From Candidatus Woesearchaeota archaeon (GTDB lineage Archaea; Nanobdellota; Nanobdellia; Woesearchaeales; GW2011-AR9), in contig JABHDY010000003.1 of assembly GCA_018676855.1 (NCBI GenBank), positions 1 to 64,000 of the forward strand: a stretch of 64,000 bases of DNA, written 5' to 3'. The position numbers and the translations under genes are program-made. The first letter of the stretch is position 1. Each line of letters begins with the position of its first letter. The notes beneath the pieces were generated by a model that did not search any database, was not told the DNA's origin, and saw only the letters and a list, made by a program, of their open reading frames with translations. Shown here one piece after another: positions 33,352-43,100 of the stretch.

Positions 33352-34164
33352 CTACAACCGTTTAATCTCAATACTTATTGCTTTATCATTTAACCTTATA
33401 TACCGTGGACATTCAGTATACTCTAAACCGTTCTCTTTACAATAGTCAATAATAGCACTTTTCGCTTCTTTACTATGATATCGTATAACAACAACAAATC
33501 CATTATCGTACGGATGTACAATATCAAAATCGGCTAAATCTTTCAGAACTTTATCACGTATCAATACCAATTTCGCAACACGGTGAGGCAATTCTTGAAA
33601 ACTGTCATAAATTTGTGAAATCATATCATCGTTCGTTAATGGTTTCATACCTCTGAAAACTTTATCCCACACTTTTTCTTCTCGACATGATACAAAACCG
33701 CCAACCTTTGCATTGATAGGTTTCCACCTGCCAAAACTACCAACAAGAATGTCTGCATGTTGCGGATCGCATAATGGTGTTCCAATAGCTCCTGACACGT
33801 CAACGATAACTAAGACACCTGCAGAATGACACAACTTATAAATCTCTTCAACCGGTTGTTCAGCAAAATATCCACCTGGTTGTTGGTATAACAGTGCACC
33901 GATCAAACCAGTTTCAATCTTTGTACGTAAATCTTTCATATCAATCCGAGCATCATTACACATGACAGGAACTGACTTTAATCCTTTCTTTTGTGGAAGA
34001 GTTTTATATGTTAACCATCCACCTTCCTGTGGAATACAAACTTTCCTATCTAAGGGTACAGCTGACAAAGCAGCATCGATAGCACTATTACCACGAGTCG
34101 TTATTTCTATGTATTGGTGACCAGTCATCCGTTGAATAAATCCTTTAATCTTATCGGCACTCAT
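33352..34164 (-). CDS. PLP-dependent fold-type I enzyme
   Basis: 270 residues. TTRGNSAIDAALSAV is the phosphate-binding start, VLVIVDVSGAIGTP carries the aspartate that contacts the pyridine ring, and GSFGRWKPINAKVGGFVSC supplies the Schiff-base lysine. The chain is short for the family (usually about 370-400), lacking much of an N-terminal arm. Aminotransferase, DegT-like or SelA-like activities are possible; substrate cannot be told. Cytoplasmic. Confidence 0.65.
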   Translation of the reverse strand: MSADKIKGFIQRMTGHQYIEITTRGNSAIDAALSAVPLDRKVCIPQEGGWLTYKTLPQKKGLKSVPVMCNDARIDMKDLRTKIETGLIGALLYQQPGGYFAEQPVEEIYKLCHSAGVLVIVDVSGAIGTPLCDPQHADILVGSFGRWKPINAKVGGFVSCREEKVWDKVFRGMKPLTNDDMISQIYDSFQELPHRVAKLVLIRDKVLKDLADFDIVHPYDNGFVVVIRYHSKEAKSAIIDYCKENGLEYTECPRYIRLNDKAISIEIKRL

Positions 34165-34189
34165 ACAATAAAGAAATTGAGTAAACTTT

Positions 34190-35308
34190 TTATGCTTTAC
34201 GTTTTCGTATAGTGTGAAACTTAGTTTCCCACATTAATCTATTTGTAAGTGATTGACGTGTAATAACACTAACAAGAGACTTTTTATGCATCACGGGAAG
34301 AATTTCTATATTTTGTGTAGTTATAAGTTTAAACGCTGTATATGCAGTATCTTTAAGAGAAACAGTTTTAATTTTGTGTAATGAGACAGATAATTGTTGT
34401 ACCGTTACAAGATCTTTCATCTTAGGAGAAATACGTTGTATCCTATTAATATCAAGTACACCAGAAAATGATTTTCCTTTTACAATAAATGTTGTTTTAC
34501 CACTATTCCCATACTTTTTCATAAAATCGACAAACTTTAACGTAGGAGAAACAATAGTTGGTTTTGTACTCAATTCTTGTACAGTAATTTTGTCAAGAAT
34601 ACTCTTAATAACAACTTGTTGATAACTAATATTGGCTATAAAATATAAGAAGCCTCCTAAAAGTACGAACCACAATCCTGTTCCTATACCGCTAAATAAA
34701 CTTACCAATCCTAAAACAATAAGGAAACCAGCAAAAAGTTTTCCAAGACCAGCAGCTATACGTGTTGCTTTTGTAATATCTTTATAGTACGCATAGAGGA
34801 TTGCACGTAATGCTCTTCCACCGTCAAGAGGATATCCTGGAACGAGGTTAAACGCTGCCAAGATAAAGTTTAACTGGTACAAATAAAATGTTATAGCTGT
34901 CCACATACCGTTAATGTCTAGAATGTGTAACACATAAAACACACCGCCAAGAAATATTGAAAATAATGGACCTGCAATGGCCATAAAAAATTCTGAAGAT
35001 GGTTTCATGTCTTCCTTTGATATACTAGCAACACCGCCAAAGAAAAATAACGTTATTGAATCAACTTTAATATTTTTAGCTTTTGCAACAAGTGAATGTG
35101 CTAACTCATGTAATAATACAGATACAAACAATAATGCAGACGCAACAATTCCCATTATCCAATATTCTGTCGTTGTATATTCGGGAAAGTAATGTGGAAA
35201 GAAAGATGATGCTAAACTCCACGCAATAAAAATGAAAACGAACCACCATGTATAATGTAATTTAACGTCAATACCAAATATCCTAAACAGTTTTGTTGCC
35301 CTATGCAT
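34190..35308 (-). CDS. Site-2 protease (M50) with CBS domains
   Basis: 372 residues. Membrane metalloprotease with LLHELAHSLVAKAKNI (HExxH) in an early helix and NLVPGYPLDGGRALRAI supplying the third ligand. About six membrane segments are followed by a C-terminal pair of CBS-like repeats (about residues 240-360). The archaeal CBS-bearing group cleaves membrane-bound substrates in response to nucleotide ligands in relatives. Followed upstream on the same strand by a dehydrogenase gene with three bases between. Confidence 0.88.
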   Translation of the reverse strand: MHRATKLFRIFGIDVKLHYTWWFVFIFIAWSLASSFFPHYFPEYTTTEYWIMGIVASALLFVSVLLHELAHSLVAKAKNIKVDSITLFFFGGVASISKEDMKPSSEFFMAIAGPLFSIFLGGVFYVLHILDINGMWTAITFYLYQLNFILAAFNLVPGYPLDGGRALRAILYAYYKDITKATRIAAGLGKLFAGFLIVLGLVSLFSGIGTGLWFVLLGGFLYFIANISYQQVVIKSILDKITVQELSTKPTIVSPTLKFVDFMKKYGNSGKTTFIVKGKSFSGVLDINRIQRISPKMKDLVTVQQLSVSLHKIKTVSLKDTAYTAFKLITTQNIEILPVMHKKSLVSVITRQSLTNRLMWETKFHTIRKRKA

Positions 35309-35310
35309 TT

Positions 35311-36312
35311 TTATGTAACAATATTAACCTTCTTTTTTTTCTTAAACTGTTTTATGTTTAGAATTGTTGTGTCAAGTATACGTTGTAACGCTTCATGCGT
35401 ATTAAATGCGTTATGAGGAGTAATGATAACATTTGACATTTTTAATAATGCATGGTTCGCAATAAGCGTTTTCATGTCACACTTACCCTTAAAACTTTTT
35501 TTCAACAATTCAGTTTCTTCCATAATGTTACATTCCTCTTCAAGTACATCAAGAGCAGCTCCCGCAATCTTTTTACCATTCAAGACTTTTAAAAGGGCCT
35601 TCGTATCAATAATCTCACCTCGAGACGTATTAACAAGGAACGCTGTTTTCTTTAATAAAGACAATTTTTGAGCATTAATCAAATGATGTGTGTGTGTGTT
35701 TAATGGAACATGTAACGTTACAACATCTGCAGTTTTAAGTACAGTATCTAAAGGTGCATATGAAAAACCTAATTTCTTTGCTAACACCATATTTTTGTGA
35801 ACGTCAAACACCTTTACATTCATTTCAAAACCTTTTGCAATCCTGACAACATGTTCACCAATGCTTCCACATCCAATAATACCTAACGTTTTTCCTTTAA
35901 GATCAAAACCTCGTAAACCGTCAAGGTCAAAACTGCCACTTTTTGTCCTCTCCACACTGTCAACAAATTTTCTGCTCAATGCAAGGATAAGTGCAAACGT
36001 ATATTCTGCAACAGTATTTTCTCCATACACGGGAATGTTACTAACACTAATACCATGTTTTTTGCACGCAGCAAGATCAATATGGTTATATCCCGTACTT
36101 CGTGTAACAAGAAATTGTAATTGGGTTAATTTTGCACATGATTGTTCTGTGATTTCTGAATAGACAAACGTAGAAATAACATTGAGGTCTTTATACTTTG
36201 ACGCATTATGTGCTGTTAACTTCCCCGTAGAAAAAAGTAACGTATCGTGCGGAAATGCTTCCTGAAACAACTTCTTTTCCCACGGTTCAATCTCAAAAAA
36301 GCCAATTTTCAT
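35311..36312 (-). CDS. D-2-hydroxyacid dehydrogenase
   Basis: 333 residues, NAD-dependent oxidation or reduction of 2-hydroxy/2-keto acids. GIIGCGSIGEHVVRIAKGF is the Rossmann glycine motif. LVNTSRGEIIDTKAL carries the catalytic Arg, LDVLEEE the Glu, and ITPHNAFNT the His. The insertion EEECNIMEETELLKKSFKG before it resembles D-lactate dehydrogenases. Substrate not certain. Three bases from the site-2 protease gene, so probably one transcript. Confidence 0.88.
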   Translation of the reverse strand: MKIGFFEIEPWEKKLFQEAFPHDTLLFSTGKLTAHNASKYKDLNVISTFVYSEITEQSCAKLTQLQFLVTRSTGYNHIDLAACKKHGISVSNIPVYGENTVAEYTFALILALSRKFVDSVERTKSGSFDLDGLRGFDLKGKTLGIIGCGSIGEHVVRIAKGFEMNVKVFDVHKNMVLAKKLGFSYAPLDTVLKTADVVTLHVPLNTHTHHLINAQKLSLLKKTAFLVNTSRGEIIDTKALLKVLNGKKIAGAALDVLEEECNIMEETELLKKSFKGKCDMKTLIANHALLKMSNVIITPHNAFNTHEALQRILDTTILNIKQFKKKKKVNIVT

Positions 36313-36320
36313 TGTTATCT

Positions 36321-37205
36321 TTATTCCTCAACAACAACTTTCATTGTTTCAGTTGTAAAAATACCGTCAACAATGATACACGTACCCGTTTGAGTAAATG
36401 TGTACTGGTACGATGATTCAGGTTCATAGATGCCACTCTTAACATCACGACACCACATTGTTCCAATAATCATTGCATTTTTGTATCCATCACTTCGAGA
36501 ATTTTTCCATTCAACAGTATCATCAACACTAACAGTGATAACATCTTCATCAAATCCGATACTGGTCATCTCAACAACGTGCGTTTTTGGTAAACCATCG
36601 TCAACAACTTCTTCAACTTCTACTTCAACCACTTCTTCATCAGTTTCGTCAACATTAACAGTATCTTCTTCTGTTTCTTCTTCGTCATCAAGATCATCAT
36701 CGTCAACGGTACTGCTAATACTATTTTCATCAGACGTTTCTTCAATAACAACATTATTTTCATCGTCAACGTCACCATCATCTTCATCAAAGTCTAAAAA
36801 TAATGAAATAAAAGCAAATTTTATTTTGTTAAAGAAACCAACAGATTCGTACGTAATCTTTTCTTCAGCAACTGCTTTCTTGACAGAAAGTAATAGGTCT
36901 TGTGCCGTACTCATTTCTTGAATAGCACTTTCTGAGGTATACACATTAAGTGATGGATCGTCTAATTCTTCTAAATTAATTGAAGAAATGATTTTGTCTT
37001 TAATTACAATACCTACGATAAGTTCTTCACCATTATTTTGATCAATGTAAATGTTCATGTGAACGTTCTTAAACAATGTTCCTACAGGACCAGTTAATCG
37101 TTGTCCCTCAGAATTAACTTTTATATCTTGAAAATCGTTGTTAAAGTCTGCAATGGCAAATGTGCTTAAAACCACACACATTAGGATAAATAGTATACGT
37201 TTCAT
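36321..37205 (-). CDS. Secreted protein with degenerate cupredoxin-like domain
   Basis: 294 residues. MKRILFILMCVVLSTFAIA is a signal peptide. The ATG at 37205 is chosen because GAGGTGAT stands 4-5 bases before it. A 60-residue acidic linker (DEEETEEDTVNVDETDEE) leads to a C-terminal plastocyanin-like domain: VDDTVEWKNSRSD ... YQYTFTQTGTCIIVDGIF. The usual copper His ligands are missing (EWKN without His, C not followed by HxxM), so copper binding is unlikely. Role unknown. Confidence 0.65.
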   Translation of the reverse strand: MKRILFILMCVVLSTFAIADFNNDFQDIKVNSEGQRLTGPVGTLFKNVHMNIYIDQNNGEELIVGIVIKDKIISSINLEELDDPSLNVYTSESAIQEMSTAQDLLLSVKKAVAEEKITYESVGFFNKIKFAFISLFLDFDEDDGDVDDENNVVIEETSDENSISSTVDDDDLDDEEETEEDTVNVDETDEEVVEVEVEEVVDDGLPKTHVVEMTSIGFDEDVITVSVDDTVEWKNSRSDGYKNAMIIGTMWCRDVKSGIYEPESSYQYTFTQTGTCIIVDGIFTTETMKVVVEE

Positions 37206-37261
37206 AATGATCACCTCAATTTATAAAATTAAAAACAAAACCAACTATTAAAATGTTTCTT

Positions 37262-37969
37262 TTACGGAATGGTATATTCTATTGCTTTAAGACCGCCAGG
37301 GTATGATTGAAACAACACATCTTGTAACGTAATTTCTAAACCACCAACAATTGTTGAATTTCCTGTTCTAACCAACCAATCACTTTTAGCATCGTTAACT
37401 TTTATTCGTACACGATCCATTTCAATATTGTAAACACTAAGGTTATAATTAGTTTCAGCAACAGTTATAATAACTTCATCACCTATCTCAAGCTGTTTAA
37501 TATCAATTGTCACTACGTCTTCAACATCTTCAACAGTTTCATTCGTTTCAGTTGTATTTGTTACATTTCCGTTCTCTGGTGCAGGATTGCATGCATTTCC
37601 TGAACAACCATAATCGCACCATTTCTTTTTTGTCGTTTTACAATCTTCTTTTTGAAATGCTTGCATATCATCATTGATACAAACAAAACCGGAGTTGCAC
37701 GTTTTTGCTGCCCTACACGCACCATCATTACAACTTAGTGTACATTCTTTCTGTCCCGTAATGCTACAGTTTGAATATTGGTATGCTTTAGTATTGTCAT
37801 CTATACAAATCCATTCGGGTGAACATTCTGTAGGTGTTTCAGTTTGTTCATCAATTGATTGATTTTCTTCAATTGTTTCAGTTTCAACATCTTCAGTTAC
37901 TGTACATCCTACAATGAAGAGGACACTAATAAGAAATATAATGAATACTATCTGTTTGAGTGTTAACAT
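37262..37969 (-). CDS. Lipoprotein with two cysteine-rich repeats
   Basis: 235 residues. Lipobox FIVGC at about residue 22, then a Thr/Glu-rich spacer. Two copies follow of a six-cysteine repeat (ECSPEWICIDDNTKAYQYSNC..., TCNSGFVCINDDMQAFQKEDC...). Then comes an Asn/Thr-rich linker and a C-terminal beta domain (IGDEVIITVAETNYNLSVY). Anchored on the outer face of the membrane. No known family. Confidence 0.7.
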   Translation of the reverse strand: MLTLKQIVFIIFLISVLFIVGCTVTEDVETETIEENQSIDEQTETPTECSPEWICIDDNTKAYQYSNCSITGQKECTLSCNDGACRAAKTCNSGFVCINDDMQAFQKEDCKTTKKKWCDYGCSGNACNPAPENGNVTNTTETNETVEDVEDVVTIDIKQLEIGDEVIITVAETNYNLSVYNIEMDRVRIKVNDAKSDWLVRTGNSTIVGGLEITLQDVLFQSYPGGLKAIEYTIP

Positions 37970-38045
37970 TATTGTAAAGTATAATTATTAGGTATATAAA
38001 ATTACCGACTAGAAACAAATTAATAGAAATTATACTAAAAAAGAA

Positions 38046-38696
38046 TTAACGGTTAGTATCGATTCTTGGAACATACTTACCACGCTGTAATTCTTGGACT
38101 AGGTCAGAAATTGTAAAGACTGGATTAATAAAGTCTGTATATGTTTGCCCAATATGAAAAGGGTGATGTGCATCAGAACCGCCAGTTTGTGGTAAGCCTA
38201 AAGATAACGCTGCAACCTCTCCAAGATCATTTATTCTATCACTACACTGACCATTTTTCGTTTCAACAGCAAAAAAATCTTGTAATGTAAAAATATTATC
38301 TTTCATGATTTTTGTATAACCACTTATGTAAGGATGAGGTATTACAACAGCACCACCTTGTTTTTGTACAAAGTTAATAACGTCTTGTGCAGGACCGTAC
38401 GCTCCAAACTCCCTACATACATCATCATTATCAATTCCATAAAGTAATAGATGGCCCATATCACTACCATATTCCATCCCACGTAACAAAACAATATCAG
38501 GATTATCTTTTTTTACACTTTCAAATTCATCATTGCCTGCTTCAATTGTCATATGATCAGTAATGACTGCACCATCTAAACCTTTCTGACGAAGTATTTC
38601 AGGAATTTCTGTAAGACGAATAGTAGAATCTGTAGGTCTTCTATCAACATCTCCTTGAAAACTAAATTGTGTATGTAAATGCATATCTAATTTCAT
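38046..38696 (-). CDS. PHP-domain metal-dependent phosphoesterase
   Basis: 216 residues. MKLDMHLHTQFSFQG (HxHxxxS), VITDHMTIEAG, VIPHPY and GGSDAHHPFHIG are the four PHP metal motifs, giving a trinuclear site. Its start overlaps the upstream ADP-ribosylglycohydrolase stop by four bases. Substrates of such stand-alone PHP enzymes range from histidinol phosphate to nucleotides; here the neighbour hints at ADP-ribose derivatives, which is inference. Confidence 0.85.
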   Translation of the reverse strand: MKLDMHLHTQFSFQGDVDRRPTDSTIRLTEIPEILRQKGLDGAVITDHMTIEAGNDEFESVKKDNPDIVLLRGMEYGSDMGHLLLYGIDNDDVCREFGAYGPAQDVINFVQKQGGAVVIPHPYISGYTKIMKDNIFTLQDFFAVETKNGQCSDRINDLGEVAALSLGLPQTGGSDAHHPFHIGQTYTDFINPVFTISDLVQELQRGKYVPRIDTNR

Positions 38697-39634
38697 TCTG
38701 TAACCTTTTGATGTATCCTAACAGCAATTGATTCAAGATGTTCTTTATCCTCAATTTTATCACGAAATCGTGAAGGGATTGAATGTAATCCATTACGTGC
38801 ACCTGACATTGCACCTGCAATGCATGCAATTGAATCGGTATCGCCTGGAACTAAATTTGCAGCTTCAATGAGCGTTCTTTCAAAACTATTAGGAGAATGT
38901 AAGAAACAGTGTAACGCCATAGGTATCGTTTCAAAAATACTTTCAGACATACCCATATACCGACCAACATCTTTAGGAGATACTGTAACATTATCCAAAA
39001 CGTATTGTAACCTATCTTTTAATGAAGTTGTAGAATTATCGGTAAGATCTTGTAATGATTGAAATGGATCTTGATCATTAATGCCGGTAGATACCATTCT
39101 TGCAATAATTTTACCACCCTCAACACATGCAGGATGTGTATGTGTTACTGCAGAACATGCTTCTGCTGCATTGTCCAACTTTTCTGTATCATTATGATAG
39201 AATAAACCAATGGGAGCAATTCTCATTGCAGCACCACACGTAGGACTATCTCTTCCAGTCGTACCAGGTATTTCACCATCATATATTCTCATAGATGAAC
39301 GTAAACTAGTGCCACCAGCAAAACGATTATATCCAGGTTCATGATAACAACGGAATGCCCATTCACCCATTTTTTGTCCAAAATTGACAATATCTAGCCC
39401 GTCAGATTCAAGTAAGGATTCTGCAAGTAATAGTAATTGTTGAGTATCATCAGTAAATTGTCCAGGGTTCAAATGTGAACATGGATGATGAATTGAAGGT
39501 GCTAGAAAATTAGAAACACAACCTCCATAAAGTTCATTAAGTTCTCGTTGACTGATATATTCAGTTGGCATTCCAAGTGCATCGCCACATGCTGCACCAA
39601 CAATACATCCCACAAATTTGTTTGTATCTACCAT
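38693..39634 (-). CDS. ADP-ribosylglycohydrolase
   Basis: 313 residues of the DraG/ARH fold. FVGCIVGAACGDALGMPTEY opens it, GQFTDDTQQLLL gives the first magnesium-binding motif, and LVPGDTDSIACIAGAMSGARNG the second. These enzymes remove ADP-ribose from arginine or other residues. Translation is probably coupled to the PHP gene (ATGA overlap). Confidence 0.9.
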   Translation of the reverse strand: MVDTNKFVGCIVGAACGDALGMPTEYISQRELNELYGGCVSNFLAPSIHHPCSHLNPGQFTDDTQQLLLLAESLLESDGLDIVNFGQKMGEWAFRCYHEPGYNRFAGGTSLRSSMRIYDGEIPGTTGRDSPTCGAAMRIAPIGLFYHNDTEKLDNAAEACSAVTHTHPACVEGGKIIARMVSTGINDQDPFQSLQDLTDNSTTSLKDRLQYVLDNVTVSPKDVGRYMGMSESIFETIPMALHCFLHSPNSFERTLIEAANLVPGDTDSIACIAGAMSGARNGLHSIPSRFRDKIEDKEHLESIAVRIHQKVTE

Positions 39635-39701
39635 AAAGTGACAATATAAAACACACTATATAAATGTTTTGTGGAAAATAACTCAGAAAAAAAATATAAA
39701 A

Positions 39702-40067
39702 TTAGTGAACTAATGAGAAATATTTTGATGAATAGCCCTTTCTTTCTAATAACGCTTCAATTTTTGGTAACATTTCTTTTGGCATTTGAATAATAACCAA
39801 CGCAGAGGGAGGTTCTTCAGTGACAAATGAAGAAATTGTTACTTTATCTTTGCCTTTCTTATGTACACTATGAGTTGTCCCTTTATTACTTGATGAAATT
39901 GCAAGACTTTCATATCCTAAACTCATAATGTACTTCTTTGTTATATATGTAATTTCGGCAGCATACTTCATAACTAGCCAGTATCTATTTATAACGTGTT
40001 TCAATTTAGAAAACTTTTTGTGATCAACATCTGCAATTTGATTAATATCAACGCTTAATTTGAACAT
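39702..40067 (-). CDS. Conserved hypothetical protein
   Basis: 121 residues, cytoplasmic, basic. N-terminal helix FSKLKHVINRYWLVMKYAAEITYITKKYIMSLG is followed by a strand-helix segment ending ALVIIQMPKEMLPKIEALLERKGYSSKYF. No family or motif recognised. Standing between the ADP-ribosylglycohydrolase and the giant gene. Confidence 0.5.
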   Translation of the reverse strand: MFKLSVDINQIADVDHKKFSKLKHVINRYWLVMKYAAEITYITKKYIMSLGYESLAISSSNKGTTHSVHKKGKDKVTISSFVTEEPPSALVIIQMPKEMLPKIEALLERKGYSSKYFSLVH

Positions 40068-40131
40068 CTTCTTTTTTTAATCTCCAGGTTTATATATTTT
40101 TCTCATTTTACGTTTTTAAAAAAAATAAAGT

Positions 40132-43100
40132 TTATTGAATGACTGTCGCTTTTTGTGTTTTTTCTAAAATTATTAGTTGATCCATGTATGCTCGAAGTAT
40201 TTCTTCTTGTTCACCTAATCCAGCTCCACCCCTATTAGAATCTGCACCTTCAATTCTGTTACCTAAAGTACGTTTCCTTTGTAATATAGGTAAACCAGTG
40301 TCAACATCAAACCCTTTAAACTTAAATGGAACAACAACATCTTCGACTATACCACCACTTAGTGCAAGATTTGTATGACGAAACGTTGATCCCATGAGTA
40401 TATTTTGAATTTCGATCTCAGGATGAAATTTATTAATAGTTGAAGCGACAAAACTATTTATAGTTCCACTGCAACACGTATCGACAAGACGAAGTCTTTT
40501 TTCCTGTGTTAACCCCTCAGCTACCATTTGTTTGTACGTTCTGTCTACCGCTGACCTAAAATCTGCACTTTTTTCATATAAATCGTTAAACTGTCTAAGT
40601 ACAATTTTGTTATATTCTTTTTCATATGTAGAAATTGTTAGACCCCGACGAGTAATGATAGTTTCTAATTCGGACCTTGTTATAGTCTCAAAAGGTATTT
40701 CAATACCTACTGATCTAAGAGAAGATTCTAATTCATCTTGAGCAACTCCCATCATAGTACGCATTCTATCTGATTGCGTGAATTCAGCTATTGTCGTTGT
40801 ATCCCTCGAAACATATGATGTTCTAACTTTACTTATACCAGAACCGAGAGTTGTTCTTAATTCATGTGCTGCACCTAAATGAAGACCATCACGTAAAAAA
40901 TGAACTGTTGTAAAACCAGGATCCAATTCGTCAAACTCCCCAAGAACTTCAATCATTTTTGGGATATCAATAGACTTTTTAGTAGTCTCATCGTATAAAT
41001 AATTATATCTTTTAATAAATGTCGCAATCTCTCCCTCATCCATGCCAATAGCTCGTGCCCTGATAACTGATAAATCTAATATTTTTTCTCTAGATAAAGG
41101 AACTGAATATCCTATTTCATGTGCGATTTCTAAAACATCTTGTTCAATACGTGCAGGGTCAATAGCAAGTCCAGCATCTTTACTATCAAACCGTTCAAGT
41201 GTAGCTAATGTTTTCTGACGAGATCTTTCAAGTAATGGTACGGGAACACCCATAGATTCTGCTTGAAGTTGATAATAAATACTTTCTTCACCTGGTTGTG
41301 GTACGGGCCGCGTAAACGTATCATCTGATTTACCTAACCATCCCCTTTCAGGATCAAATTTGTATAACTGTCCATCCAATGAGTATATTTGTTCAGTTTC
41401 ATCAAGAAGAACTGCACGTGATCGCACTTGAAGTTCCGGTCGCGATTCATGTAATGTACCCTCAAGAACGTCTGATAAAGAATCTCGTCTTGTTTTTAAC
41501 GCATATTTCATATATGCTTCTTCACTTCCACCAAACTCTAAACGAATCCGCGTAGCAACTTCTAACGCATCTTGTGCTTCTGCAGTCGGTTGCGCTTGTA
41601 AAGCTTCAATCCTTTTCGCCAAATCTGCTTGTTGTTTTGAAAGTGAATCGAATCTGAATGCATCACTCACAATAGCGTCTATTTGATGATCTGTAATACT
41701 TCGAAGTTGACGAATACCGTCTTCAACAACAGTAGGATTTCTAATAAATAAACGTCCCTCAGGCGTAATCTCAACAAGGTTTGCATATGCAGGATTGATT
41801 TTTCCACCAAACTGTGGATTTGTAAGAATTACTTTAAGTTCATCTTGAGTTACTATGTCATGAAGTGCCCTATACCTGCCCGTTGCACTTGAACCAAGGG
41901 ATGCTCCCTGGTCAATAAAGACAAACGCATCATCTTTATACATCATGTTCCACGCTGCACGATCATAATTTCCTATCAAAGAATCGTAGACAAATGCACC
42001 CTGTAAACTTTCATCTGCACGAATTGCTATTGGCATGGTTTGACTGGATGCAAAATCGTCAAAAAATTCAAGTACTTGCCTGACTTCACCATTTTCAAGT
42101 GCAAGAGATGTTTTTGGAGTTGGATGGCCTCCAAGTGCAAGAATTCGTTGACCAACATAATCTGCACGAGTGGTATGTTCTGGACCACCTTTAATTAACA
42201 CTTCTTCTCCTGTGATAGGATTTCGCCGCCGATAAATTGGATGTGTACTAATAACATCTTTACTTAAAGGGCCCAAATCGTCCCATTTAGTTACTATCTC
42301 TTCTAAATTATATTGTTGTGATTGTAACCCTTTAGAAGCCTGGACAGGCGAAACCTGAGATATCTCTGCAGCACTGAAAGGAACACCACTTTTAATTGGC
42401 GGTGATGATCCTTTTGCAAGTTCTTCTAATAATGATGTTCGTTCAGGACGATTTTCTATACCATACTTCACACGAAGAGCATCATCTGTCATAATCGTCA
42501 TGCCCTCATCACTTGTTCTAAAAAAATCGTCAACAAGTGGGTTACCAGCTTCATCTAAATCAAACGCCGTTACACGATATCGTGTTGCGCCTGAACTGCC
42601 AGGTATTCGTTCAATTGGAAGTGCATATCCCTCAACAGTAATCGTGCTACCCTCAATAGTATATCCCCTTTCAAGAGCCCATGCTTCATCAATTTCATAC
42701 CTGAACCCAGCAATTAAATCAAGTTCACGTCCATCTTCTAAAATAACTGAGCCCTTCGCTGAAGAACCGTACGTTACTCCTCGAGGATCTGTTCTTGATT
42801 GATAAACAAGTGGTTTATACTCAATCACGCCAATTTCGCGCAGTCTACCCTCTTGAGATAATTTTGTTAACAATGTATGAGTTTTTTCTGCTTGCGTACT
42901 TGATAATAGTATATCTATATCACCTGCAACATCATCGGAAAGGCCAAGTCGTGCAAATTCAGTCATCTCGTCTGCTTTTGCTACAGATCCACTAAATACG
43001 TAATGAACACCATTTTCTTCAAGAAGATCAGTTACCGGTTTTGCAATGGCTTTAGCCTGTTGTCGCGATGAAATAACAGAAATATCATCAACGGTAGAAA

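Noticed and set aside
36430-36921. 163-codon plus-strand ORF rich in Ser and Thr
   Set aside because: It is the complement of the acidic Glu/Asp/Val linker of the cupredoxin-like gene; no start signal.
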